Source: Brevibacillus_F sp035644815
GTDB taxonomy: Bacteria > Bacillota > Bacilli > Brevibacillales > Brevibacillaceae
Reading direction: 5' to 3'
NCBI GenBank assembly: GCA_035644815.1
Contig: DASQNU010000006.1
Location: 1 to 9,016, forward strand
DNA: 9,016 nucleotides
Numbering within the stretch: position 1 is the stretch's first letter; the number at the start of each line of letters is the position of its first letter. Below, piece by piece: positions 1 through 6,273 of this stretch. Both the position numbers and the translations under genes were made by a program. The notes under the pieces were generated by a model. It did not search any database and was not told the origin of the DNA. It saw nothing but the letters and a program-made list of their open reading frames with translations.

Positions 1-351
1 GCCAATCGAATTGCAAACATTGTACATCCCTTTTTTGCAAGGGATACATGTTCCGCAAGCCAAAATAGGCTCAACGGTGACGCGTTCACCTACTGCAACG
101 TTGGTTACACCTTCCCCGATTTCGATCACTTCTCCGGAGAATTCATGGCCTAAAATAACGGGAGCTCCTTGATTCGTTAGCGGATGCGGCTCCTTTGGAA
201 CAAAAATAGGGCCTGCCAAATACTCGTGCAGATCCGTTCCGCATATGCCGCACCATGCCACACGAATTTTGACCATTCCCGGTTCAATCTGAGGTTCAGG
301 AACTTCTTCCACCCGAACATCGCGAAGCCCGTGCCATACAGCTGCTTTCAT
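1..351 (-). CDS. bdhA: 2,3-butanediol dehydrogenase, zinc-dependent medium-chain ADH family (N-terminal 117 codons; runs off the window)
   Basis: Partial gene starting at the ATG at 351-349 and open to the left edge. The product is probably an NAD-dependent (R,R)-2,3-butanediol dehydrogenase / acetoin reductase acting in the cytosol. Seen in the sequence: an N-terminus MKAAVWHG typical of this group, the catalytic zinc motif CGICGTDLHEY (Cys37), GHE at 69-71 in the run VILGHEFSGEV, and a four-cysteine structural zinc loop at Cys99, 102, 105 and 113. The NAD-binding fold lies outside the window. It starts 33 bases after the acoL stop with no terminator between, so it is probably the last visible gene of the aco operon. 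A similar placement of a butanediol dehydrogenase gene is known in Pseudomonas putida aco clusters. The ribosome site is weak (GGGGTGAAGGTGAG). A related polyol or threonine dehydrogenase is possible, but the WCGICGTDLHEYLAGPIF run and the context favour butanediol. Confidence 0.88.
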   Translation of the reverse strand, partial: MKAAVWHGLRDVRVEEVPEPQIEPGMVKIRVAWCGICGTDLHEYLAGPIFVPKEPHPLTNQGAPVILGHEFSGEVIEIGEGVTNVAVGERVTVEPILACGTCIPCKKGMYNVCNSIG

Positions 352-384
352 CTCACCTTCACCCCGCACTCAGACTTTGATGTC

Positions 385-1764
385 TCATCCGTGTATCGCT
401 TGACCTGTTGCATTCAGTACCGCTTCCAATAGCGCTTCTGATAGCGTCGGATGTGCCGCGATAAAATGTTCCATCGCGTCGGTAGTCATTTCTGCATGAA
501 GCATCAAGGTTCCCTGGCCGATCAACTCTGTTGCCCGCGGGCCTACGATGGCAAGTCCTACAATCTCATTGAATTCCGGCTCGACGATGACTTTCACTTT
601 TCCTTCCTGTTCTGACAAAATCAATGCTTTTCCGTTCGCCGAGAAAGGAAATTCCCCGATCCGCACATCTCCGTACCGCTCTTTCGCCTGCTTTTCAGTC
701 AGTCCCACGCTGGCGATCTCCGGCGAAGTATAGATACAGCGAGGAACAGCGCGAACATTTACCGTTTTTTCGATGCCGCAAGCATTGAGGGCTGCGACCT
801 CTCCCTCATGGAATGCAACATGGGCTAACTGAATGCCACCGATGACATCGCCGCAGGCATATAGATGGGAAACGCTTGTCTGCATGTTTTCGTTCACTTG
901 GATGCCTTGCTTGGAATACTTCACACCGATCCGATCCAGTCCAAGATCTTTTACTCGTGGCTTGCGGCCAATCGACACCAATACTTTCTCCGTCCATATT
1001 TCTTCTACTCCGTCCTTCTTTTGTACCCATGCCGTTTTTGTCCGTACATCCAGTCTTTCCAGTGCCGTCCCCGTGTGGATAGCCACCCCTGATGCTTCCA
1101 ACTGCCGTTTTAACACGTCTGCGATATCCCGGTCTTCCCCCGGCAATATATGCTCGGCCGTCTCTACCATCGTCACCTTCGTTCCCAGCCTGCTGTAGAT
1201 GCTGGCAAACTCACAGCCAATCACCCCGCCCCCTACAATCAGCAAGGAGGAAGGGATGCTGGAGAGCGACATCGTATGTTTGCTATCAATAATCCAGTCG
1301 CCATCAAAAGGCGCAAACGGCAGCTCGATCGGCTCGGAGCCTGTTGCGATGATAAATCGGTCAGCGGTGATCTGCTCATCTCCGTCTGCTTTTTCCACAT
1401 GCAAGATCTGATCGGTCAGGAAGGTCGCCTTTCCGGAGATGACGCGCACCTGGTTTTTCTTCATTAAGTAACCGACACCCGAGACAAGCTTTTTCATCAC
1501 CTTGTTTTTGTATTGCTGGACCGCTTGCCAGTTGACGGACACTCCGCTATCGGGCACGTCGATCCCAAAGACCGCTGCGTGCTTCACCTTTTCATACGTT
1601 TCCGCGCTCTCCAAAAGCGACTTGGTCGGAATGCATCCCTCATTGAGACACGTTCCGCCTAATTGCTGTTGCTCTATCAAAGTCACTTGCTGGCCTTTGC
1701 GGGCTGCTGTGATCGCAGCCACGTAGCCCGCTGGTCCTCCCCCAATAATCACCACAGTTCCCAC
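385..1764 (-). CDS. acoL: Dihydrolipoyl dehydrogenase (E3) of the acetoin dehydrogenase complex
   Basis: FAD-containing E3 subunit that reoxidises dihydrolipoyl-AcoC with NAD+. About 459 residues, matching B. subtilis AcoL (458 as I recall). Seen: the FAD-binding motif GGGPAGYVAA near residues 8-17, the redox disulfide GGTCLNEGC (Cys39, Cys44), the NAD-binding GGGVIGCEFA in the middle, the second FAD motif YACGDVIGGIQLAH, and the C-terminal His-Glu pair in HPTLSE (His438, Glu443). All catalytic residues are present. I chose GTG at 1764 because AGGAGGAG sits 4 to 6 bases before it and the protein then starts right at the FAD fold. A longer opening from GTG at 1779 would overlap the acoC stop as GTGA but would place the ribosome site inside the gene. 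The gap to acoC is 11 bases. AcoL-type rather than the pyruvate dehydrogenase E3, from context and close similarity. Confidence 0.93.
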   Translation of the reverse strand: MGTVVIIGGGPAGYVAAITAARKGQQVTLIEQQQLGGTCLNEGCIPTKSLLESAETYEKVKHAAVFGIDVPDSGVSVNWQAVQQYKNKVMKKLVSGVGYLMKKNQVRVISGKATFLTDQILHVEKADGDEQITADRFIIATGSEPIELPFAPFDGDWIIDSKHTMSLSSIPSSLLIVGGGVIGCEFASIYSRLGTKVTMVETAEHILPGEDRDIADVLKRQLEASGVAIHTGTALERLDVRTKTAWVQKKDGVEEIWTEKVLVSIGRKPRVKDLGLDRIGVKYSKQGIQVNENMQTSVSHLYACGDVIGGIQLAHVAFHEGEVAALNACGIEKTVNVRAVPRCIYTSPEIASVGLTEKQAKERYGDVRIGEFPFSANGKALILSEQEGKVKVIVEPEFNEIVGLAIVGPRATELIGQGTLMLHAEMTTDAMEHFIAAHPTLSEALLEAVLNATGQAIHG

Positions 1765-1768
1765 GGGT

Positions 1769-1776
1769 CTCCTCCT
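1769..1776 (-). promoter_or_regulatory. Ribosome binding site deciding the acoL start
   Basis: AGGAGGAG begins at the last base of the acoC stop region and ends 4 bases before the GTG at 1764. It lies downstream of the alternative GTG at 1779, so it can only serve the inner start. Confidence 0.75.
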
Positions 1777-3029
1777 CACAACAACAGACTGTACGGTTGT
1801 TCCAGATAATCCTTGACGCTTCCCAGGAATTGGGCTGCTGGGGCCCCATCCAGCACACGGTGGTCAAAGGTCAAGCTGAGCGGAAGCATGCTGCGCCGCT
1901 GCAATTCTTCTCCCCGATAGACCGGAACCGCTTCTACCGCGCCGACACCAAGAATGCCAGTCTCCGGCGGGTTCAACACAGGTGTGAAAAACTCGATCCC
2001 ATAGGCCCCGAGGTTGCTGATCGTAAAGGTAGAGCCCTTCATCTCCTCACTGCCCAGTTGATTGCTGCGCGCACGCTCGCTAAGCGATTTCAGCGCTTTC
2101 GACAGCTCAAGCAAGGAGAGCTTATCAGCATGAGGAATCACAGGGACGATCAGTCCCTTTTCAAGGGCGACGGCAATTCCAAGGTGGACATGTCCATACG
2201 TCTCGATCCTTGCTTCTTGCGTATTTGTGAGATAAGCGCTGTTCATCTGTTTATGCTGTTTGAGCGAAAGGACGACAGCACGGGCGATAAAGTCGGTTAC
2301 GGTGAGTTTTCCTTCCTGCCGTTTTTGGACTTCAGCCGCCAATTGCTTTTGCAGCGACAGAAGTTCTGTCACATCCGCCTTTGCGGTCATCGTAAGCTGA
2401 GCACTTGTCTGCAAGCTCTCCAGCATCCGTGTGGCAATCACTTTTCGCATGCCAGTGACCGGAGTGCTCTCTGCCGCCACCTGGGCAGTGACGGTTTTTA
2501 CGGATTCAAGAGAGGGCGCAGCAGCTTCTATTGGGGAAGAGGCTCTGGTTGCCAGCACCTTTTCGACATCCTCTTTCGTAATCCGGCCTTGTGGACCTGT
2601 CCCTACGAGGGAATCAATCGCAATCCCGGCTTCTTCCGCCATTTTTCGGGCAACCGGCGAAATTTTCGGGCTGTTGCCTTTATTGGCGACAGGTGCAGCA
2701 GTAACTTTCTCTTCCACTGCCGCTGTCGCTGCTGCTTCTTGATGTACGGCCGAGACAGCGGCAGACTGGGGAGCTGCGTCTATGTTTTCACCGGGCTGTC
2801 CGATATACCCGAGAACCGTTCCATAGGGCACCACTCCTCCTTCCGCGACCGTGATCGCGAGCAGCACTCCATCCGCCGGTGCCTCGACTTCCATCTCTAT
2901 TTTTTCCGAGCTGATATCAACAACCCCATCTCCCTTGGCAACTGGATCGCCAATCTTCTTTTTCCACGCGATTACCGTCCCTTCTACCATGGACATTCCC
3001 AATTTCGGCATAATGACTTCTGCTGCCAT
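1776..3029 (-). CDS. acoC: Dihydrolipoyl acetyltransferase (E2) of the acetoin dehydrogenase complex
   Basis: Core of the complex: it accepts the acetyl group from E1 on its lipoyl arm and transfers it to CoA to make acetyl-CoA. 417 residues. Domains: one lipoyl domain (about 1-78) with the modified lysine at K43 in SSEKIEME; an Ala/Val-rich linker (about 80-118); a peripheral-subunit-binding domain (about 121-159, KISPVARKMAEEAG to ITKEDVEKVL); a second linker; and the catalytic domain (about 188-417) with FDHRVLDG, where His390 and Asp394 match the CAT/E2 active site. The SEKIEME lipoyl site is the type seen in B. subtilis AcoC and differs from the TDKA form common in pyruvate E2. AAGGAGGGG at 3048-3040 precedes the ATG. 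It is separated from acoB by 77 bases that hold a stem-loop. K43 must be lipoylated, which is relevant to the LipL-like gene upstream. Complete, with no missing residue. Confidence 0.95.
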   Translation of the reverse strand: MAAEVIMPKLGMSMVEGTVIAWKKKIGDPVAKGDGVVDISSEKIEMEVEAPADGVLLAITVAEGGVVPYGTVLGYIGQPGENIDAAPQSAAVSAVHQEAAATAAVEEKVTAAPVANKGNSPKISPVARKMAEEAGIAIDSLVGTGPQGRITKEDVEKVLATRASSPIEAAAPSLESVKTVTAQVAAESTPVTGMRKVIATRMLESLQTSAQLTMTAKADVTELLSLQKQLAAEVQKRQEGKLTVTDFIARAVVLSLKQHKQMNSAYLTNTQEARIETYGHVHLGIAVALEKGLIVPVIPHADKLSLLELSKALKSLSERARSNQLGSEEMKGSTFTISNLGAYGIEFFTPVLNPPETGILGVGAVEAVPVYRGEELQRRSMLPLSLTFDHRVLDGAPAAQFLGSVKDYLEQPYSLLL

Positions 3030-3064
3030 CTATTCAATTCCCCTCCTTCGTTCGTTGGCTGATT

Positions 3065-3097
3065 GGGCACCCCACAGCGTATGTAGGTGGAGTGCCC
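3065..3097 (-). other. Stem-loop in the acoB-acoC intercistronic gap
   Basis: In the transcript, GGGCACUCCAC (from 3097-3087) pairs with GUGGGGUGCCC (from 3075-3065): 11 pairs, one of them a G-U wobble, around an 11-base loop. It starts 9 bases after the acoB stop and ends 16 bases before the acoC ribosome site. No U-run follows, so it does not look like a normal intrinsic terminator. It may be an mRNA stabilising or processing element that sets E2 against E1 levels; that role is inferred. Confidence 0.65.
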
Positions 3098-3106
3098 TGC
3101 TCTCTA

Positions 3107-4144
3107 TTAGGAAACAGCCAGGATGGAAGCGTCGCCAATGAGTTCGGAGACGACTTCAATGACTTTTTTCGGATTGGGCAAATACAAATCTTCCAGCGGT
3201 GGTGAGAATGGCACAGGTGTATGCGGAGCCGTAATCCGTTTGATGGGCGCATCCAGCGTATCAAAGCCTTTGTCTGCGACAAGGGCGGCGATATCGGTCG
3301 CGATGCTGCAGCGCGGATTCGCTTCATCGATCACAATCAGCCGGTTGGTTTTCGCTACGGACGAAAGGATCGTCTCTTCATCCAGCGGGGAGAGACTGCG
3401 CGGGTCAACTACCTCGATTTCGATGCCTTTTTGGGCAAGCAGATCGGCTGCTTGGAGTGCTGTGTGCACCTGTTTTCCGATGGCCACGATGGTCAAATCT
3501 TTGCCCGCTCGCTTGATGTCGGCCTTCCCGAGCGGAAGCGTATAATGACCTTCTGGTACCTCACCTGTCATGTTGTAGAGGGTCTTGTCTTCGAAGAAAA
3601 TGACGGGATCATTGTCTGCGATCGCGGCGAGAAGCAAGCCTTTTGCGTCATAGGGGGTGGATGGGACTACAACTTTGATCCCCGGAATGTGTGTAAACAT
3701 GGCGTATAGGCTTTGCGAATGCTGCGCTGCTGCGCGAAAACCTGCTCCGTGCATGGTGCGAATCGTAATCGGCACCTGGGCCTTGCCGCCAAACATGTAG
3801 CGGAATTTCGCCCCTTGATTCATCACTTGGTCAAGGCAGCTGCCGATAAAATCGTTGAACATCAGCTCGGCAATCGGCCGTAATCCTGTTGCCGCGGCGG
3901 CCATGGCCGCCCCGACATAGCCGGCTTCCGTGATTGGTGTATCCAGCACGCGATCGCGCCCAAATTCCTGGACGAGCCCTTTGGTCACACCCAGCACGCC
4001 GCCCCATGCTTCATCGTCCTGCAGGTGGTCAATCTGTGCGCCTCCCGCTACATCTTCACCGAGCAAAATGACATTTTCATCCTGCCGCATCGCGATCTTC
4101 ATCGCTTCATTGATGGCTTGTGAAAAACTGATTTTTCTTGCCAT
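3107..4144 (-). CDS. acoB: Acetoin dehydrogenase E1 component, beta subunit
   Basis: Beta subunit of the thiamine-diphosphate-dependent E1 (acetoin:2,6-dichlorophenolindophenol oxidoreductase), an alpha2-beta2 enzyme with AcoA that cleaves acetoin to acetaldehyde and an acetyl group bound for AcoC. 345 residues, close to B. subtilis AcoB. Seen: the transketolase pyrimidine-binding fold starting ISFSQAINEAM, LLGEDVAGGAQIDHLQDDEAWGG in short conserved blocks, DTPITEAG with the conserved Glu73 that activates thiamine, FRAAAQHSQSLY (His142), and the C-terminal transketolase domain with VDPRSLSPLDEE and IDEANPRCS. A TTG at 4162 in the same frame would add six residues, but AAGGGGGGAG at 4159-4150 is the ribosome site for ATG 4144 and MARKISF matches the family start. 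The gap to acoA is 18 bases. The long DxEAWGGVLGVTKGL-type block separates AcoB from pyruvate dehydrogenase E1 beta, which lacks it as far as I recall. Confidence 0.95.
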   Translation of the reverse strand: MARKISFSQAINEAMKIAMRQDENVILLGEDVAGGAQIDHLQDDEAWGGVLGVTKGLVQEFGRDRVLDTPITEAGYVGAAMAAAATGLRPIAELMFNDFIGSCLDQVMNQGAKFRYMFGGKAQVPITIRTMHGAGFRAAAQHSQSLYAMFTHIPGIKVVVPSTPYDAKGLLLAAIADNDPVIFFEDKTLYNMTGEVPEGHYTLPLGKADIKRAGKDLTIVAIGKQVHTALQAADLLAQKGIEIEVVDPRSLSPLDEETILSSVAKTNRLIVIDEANPRCSIATDIAALVADKGFDTLDAPIKRITAPHTPVPFSPPLEDLYLPNPKKVIEVVSELIGDASILAVS

Positions 4145-4149
4145 GCTTT

Positions 4150-4159
4150 CTCCCCCCTT
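4150..4159 (-). promoter_or_regulatory. Ribosome binding site deciding the acoB start
   Basis: AAGGGGGGAG lies 5 bases before ATG 4144, inside the short acoA-acoB gap. It falls downstream of an alternative TTG, which rules that start out. Confidence 0.75.
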
Positions 4160-4162
4160 CAA

Positions 4163-5155
4163 TTAATACGACACGTACACATCGCTCAACAATTCGCTTG
4201 CGTCCGGGAAAGGACTCTGTTCAGCAAATTGGATGGCCTTTTGTATCGACTGATCAACCGCTTCCTCCATGTGCGTCAGCTCCTGTTCGGAAAACAGCTG
4301 CCTCTGGATGAGGTACTCCCGGAAATTTTTGATCGCATCCTGCTCATGGATGTGCTTTTGTTTATCCTGATCCGTTTTGTACTTCTGCGCATCTCCCTCA
4401 AAATGGCCATAGTTGCGATAGGTAATGCATTCAATCAGGGTCGGCCCTTCACCGTTCCGCGCTCTCCTCACTGCTTCTTCCGCTACACGATACACCTCCA
4501 GCACATTTTTGCCGTCAACCGTTATGCCGGGAATATTGTAACCGCTTGCACGATCGGCTATGTTTGTACAACTGGAGGCATATGTGAAGGGCGTCGCCTC
4601 CCCGTAGCCATTGTTTTCCGCTACGAAAATCACGGGCAGCTTCCAAATCGCTGCTAGGTTGATTCCCTCATGAAACGTCCCTTGATTATTCGCGCCATCG
4701 CCGAAAAAGCAAACGCTAACGGCCTCGGTCTTTTTCAGCTTGGCTGTCAGTGCAGAACCGCACGCCAGCGGGAAACCTCCGCCGACGATCCCGTTCGCTC
4801 CGAGCATCCCTTTATCCAGATCGGCAATGTGCATGGAGCCGCCCTTGCCTTTGCATAAGCCGGTTGCCTTGCCGTAAATCTCTGCCATCATCCCGTCCAG
4901 GTCACAGCCTTTCGCAATGCAATGGCCGTGTCCTCGGTGGGTGCTTGTGATCGAGTCCTTCCTTTCCAGATGGGCCCCCACTCCCACCGCTATGGCCTCC
5001 TCACCCGCATACAAATGGACAAATCCAGGCAGTTTACCTTGGCTAAACAACAAGTGAACGGCATCTTCAAACTTGCGAATCTCCAGCATCTTCTGATACA
5101 TCCATCTTGCCTTATCCTGAGATAGCACCTTTTCTTCTTTTGCGGTTACTTTCAT
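4163..5155 (-). CDS. acoA: Acetoin dehydrogenase E1 component, alpha subunit
   Basis: Alpha subunit of the acetoin-cleaving E1 enzyme and first structural gene of the operon. 330 residues, the usual length. Seen: GFVHLYAGEEAIAVG (44-58), THRGHGHCIAKG (72-83), GGSMHI (105-110) followed by ANGIVGGGFPLACG, and the thiamine diphosphate motif GDG (152-154) with NN (181-182) exactly 26 residues later. ENNGYGEATPF is typical of acetoin and pyruvate E1 alpha chains; no phosphorylation-loop features of eukaryotic forms. GGGAGGT at 5169-5163 lies 7 bases before the ATG. That ribosome site lies inside a short leader ORF whose TGA overlaps the acoA ATG as ATGA, so translation may be coupled. Transcription should start about 78 bases upstream from the sigma-54 promoter. 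Close similarity across the whole length to AcoA makes a pyruvate E1 role unlikely. Confidence 0.95.
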   Translation of the reverse strand: MKVTAKEEKVLSQDKARWMYQKMLEIRKFEDAVHLLFSQGKLPGFVHLYAGEEAIAVGVGAHLERKDSITSTHRGHGHCIAKGCDLDGMMAEIYGKATGLCKGKGGSMHIADLDKGMLGANGIVGGGFPLACGSALTAKLKKTEAVSVCFFGDGANNQGTFHEGINLAAIWKLPVIFVAENNGYGEATPFTYASSCTNIADRASGYNIPGITVDGKNVLEVYRVAEEAVRRARNGEGPTLIECITYRNYGHFEGDAQKYKTDQDKQKHIHEQDAIKNFREYLIQRQLFSEQELTHMEEAVDQSIQKAIQFAEQSPFPDASELLSDVYVSY

Positions 5156-5208
5156 CCGCGATACCTCCCATTATTTTTTTCTTGCCCCCAAGCTTTGCAC
5201 CAATTCAT
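5152..5208 (-). CDS. Putative 18-residue leader peptide overlapping the acoA start
   Basis: Short ORF MNWCKAWGQEKNNGRYRG. A near-ideal ribosome site, AAAGGAGG (5224-5217), sits 8 bases before its ATG, stronger than the one for acoA itself. The ORF begins about 25 bases after the predicted sigma-54 transcript start. Its TGA overlaps the acoA ATG in a different frame (ATGA), and the acoA ribosome site lies in its codons 13-15. This is the geometry of translational coupling: ribosomes ending the leader could restart on acoA. The peptide is polar, with two Trp and one Cys, no membrane segment, and I recognise no family. It could instead be a chance ORF whose strong site is only a decayed or secondary ribosome entry. 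No run of one amino acid suggests classical attenuation. Confidence 0.5.
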   Translation of the reverse strand: MNWCKAWGQEKNNGRYRG

Positions 5209-5216
5209 TACACCAT

Positions 5217-5224
5217 CCTCCTTT
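5217..5224 (-). promoter_or_regulatory. Strong ribosome binding site for the leader ORF
   Basis: AAAGGAGG is complementary to the 16S rRNA tail and spaced 8 bases from ATG 5208. It is 62 bases from the acoA ATG, too far to serve acoA directly. Confidence 0.65.
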
Positions 5225-5243
5225 CTTTCCTGACTGATAAATA

Positions 5244-5259
5244 AGCAAGTCATGTGCCA
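5244..5259 (-). promoter_or_regulatory. Sigma-54 (-24/-12) promoter of the aco operon
   Basis: TGGCACATGACTTGCT matches the sigma-54 consensus TGGCAC-N5-TTGCW at every defined position. The predicted transcript start is near 5233, giving a 5' leader of about 78 bases before acoA. Sigma-54 (SigL) promoters need an activator with AAA+ ATPase activity; AcoR, encoded just upstream, has that domain. An imperfect inverted repeat (TGTGC / GCACA arms with GCGG / CCGC inside) overlaps the -24 box from about 5279 to 5254 and may be incidental. I found no convincing cre (CcpA) site here. Confidence 0.92.
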
Positions 5260-5330
5260 ACGCGGGAAACACCGCACAATTGCTGAAACATTGGCGTCGG
5301 TAGCCCTTGTGCATATGAGCCGGTAATACA

Positions 5331-5370
5331 AAATGAGATAAATTCCCATATTGTCTCATTTCGTCTCATC
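5331..5370. promoter_or_regulatory. Probable upstream activator (AcoR) binding region: three TCTCAT half-sites
   Basis: On the plus strand: AAATGAGA (5331-5338), then TCTCATTT (5354-5361), an 8-base perfect inverted repeat with a 15-base spacer, then TCTCATC (5364-5370). The last two are part of tandem 10-base units, TTGTCTCATT and TCGTCTCATC, repeating once per helical turn. A weaker copy, ATATGAGC, is at 5313-5320. The block is roughly 75-110 bases upstream of the -24 box, the normal position for a sigma-54 activator site, and lies just after the lipL-like terminator. That AcoR is the binder is inferred from position. Confidence 0.6.
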
Positions 5371-5382
5371 GTGATTTTGGGC

Positions 5383-5419
5383 AAAACAAAGAGCCACTGA
5401 TGTCTAATCCAGTGGCTCT
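5383..5419 (-). terminator. Rho-independent terminator of the acoR-lipL unit
   Basis: AGAGCCACTG (from 5419-5410) pairs perfectly with CAGTGGCTCT (from 5399-5390) around a 10-base loop, followed by TTTGTTTT on the minus strand. It starts 7 bases after the stop of the LipL-like gene. It ends the acoR transcript and insulates it from the sigma-54 control region that follows. Confidence 0.9.
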
Positions 5420-5426
5420 AGCTTTT

Positions 5427-6251
5427 CTAGCATGATACATTCATTGGATATCTCGCACGGTAATCAGCTACCGTCTTTTCCATCCGCTCCAGGTTAAACG
5501 GCGAATAATCCGTATACTCGGCAAGCTCTCTGTCTATACCAAGCTGCTGCTTGATCAACGCGACGAACGATTCGATGCTTGCTCCACCTGCCAGCTCCGA
5601 CAGACTAGCCATACTCGTCGGTTCCACTCTCGGATAATCTGCCTGCGCTGATCCTTGTCCGGCGATGTCATAAAAGGCTTTGACGAGCTGACCTCTTTCC
5701 TCTCCGCTCCCCTCTATCAGCACAAATGCTTGAACGATCACTGCTCTCGTCTGCCTTCTCTGAGCAATCCCGCAGAACTTCTTCCCATCTATGCTAATGT
5801 CAAACGTTTCCGGACAATAGGAGCCGCTTACTTCTCCCGTCTCAATCCTGTGGCTACCACTCCAAAGACTTTGGCGAATGAGCGCTGCCATCATCTCAAA
5901 ATGGCGCTGTACGTCCAGGCTGCCTTGTCGGTTGGGCAGGATCAGGGAAAGGTTGACGACCCCCGGATTTAGCGGTACAGCAGCCCCTCCCGAGTTGCGG
6001 ACCGTTACCGCATATCCCTGGTCTTGCAGCCAGTTGATTGCTGCATGGACATTTGGCAGCTTCCAGTCTCTTGCTCCCAGTACAAAGGCTCGTTGGTGCC
6101 TCCATATATGAACGCTCGGTTCAAGCTGATCTCCTCCTACCTGCTTCCCAACCACTTCGTCAAAAGCAAAAGGAAACAGAATGTCCCCGGTCATGCAATG
6201 GGAAGTAGTATCGATGAGGCCAAGCCGTACAGGCAAGCTTACGCCGTCCAT
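5427..6251 (-). CDS. LipL-type octanoyl/lipoyl amidotransferase (LplA/LipB/BirA fold)
   Basis: Cytosolic enzyme of the lipoate-protein ligase A family. 274 residues, near the length of B. subtilis LipL (YwfL), which moves octanoyl groups from GcvH to E2 lipoyl domains. Seen: RNSGGAAVPL (85-94), a variant of the family RRxSGGGxV block; NLSLILP (100-106); and GSYCPETFDISIDGKKFCGIAQRR (143-166, two adjacent blocks) with Cys146 at the LipL acyl-thioester position and the lysines 157/158. The SYCP-FDISI-GKKF form fits LipL better than LipM. No C-terminal ligase accessory domain. Cys160 next to the lysine motif is unusual to me. ATG 6251 is chosen because AAAGGAG lies 5 bases upstream; a longer frame to 6356 would run 80 bases into acoR. 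It follows acoR by 22 bases and ends at a terminator, so acoR and this gene form one unit. Its likely target is AcoC K43. Alternatives: the genome's general LipL, or a LipM. Confidence 0.82.
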   Translation of the reverse strand: MDGVSLPVRLGLIDTTSHCMTGDILFPFAFDEVVGKQVGGDQLEPSVHIWRHQRAFVLGARDWKLPNVHAAINWLQDQGYAVTVRNSGGAAVPLNPGVVNLSLILPNRQGSLDVQRHFEMMAALIRQSLWSGSHRIETGEVSGSYCPETFDISIDGKKFCGIAQRRQTRAVIVQAFVLIEGSGEERGQLVKAFYDIAGQGSAQADYPRVEPTSMASLSELAGGASIESFVALIKQQLGIDRELAEYTDYSPFNLERMEKTVADYRARYPMNVSC

Positions 6252-6256
6252 CTCTT

Positions 6257-6263
6257 CTCCTTT
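6257..6263 (-). promoter_or_regulatory. Ribosome binding site deciding the LipL-like gene start
   Basis: AAAGGAG lies in the 22-base gap after acoR and 5 bases before ATG 6251. It fixes the start downstream of acoR rather than inside it. Confidence 0.75.
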
Positions 6264-6273
6264 CTGCGCTGCC

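Noticed and set aside
1797..3062. A 421-codon open frame on the plus strand, antisense to nearly the whole of acoC
   Set aside because: It mirrors acoC, has a composition rich in Cys, His, Arg and Phe with no domain I recognise, and has no ribosome site or promoter. AcoC is complete with all catalytic residues, so this is a shadow frame.
5156..5426. A catabolite-repression (cre) site in the acoA control region
   Set aside because: I compared the CG-centred sequences on the minus strand with the cre pattern TGNAANCGNTNNCA; none matched well enough to report. CcpA control is not excluded, only not visible.
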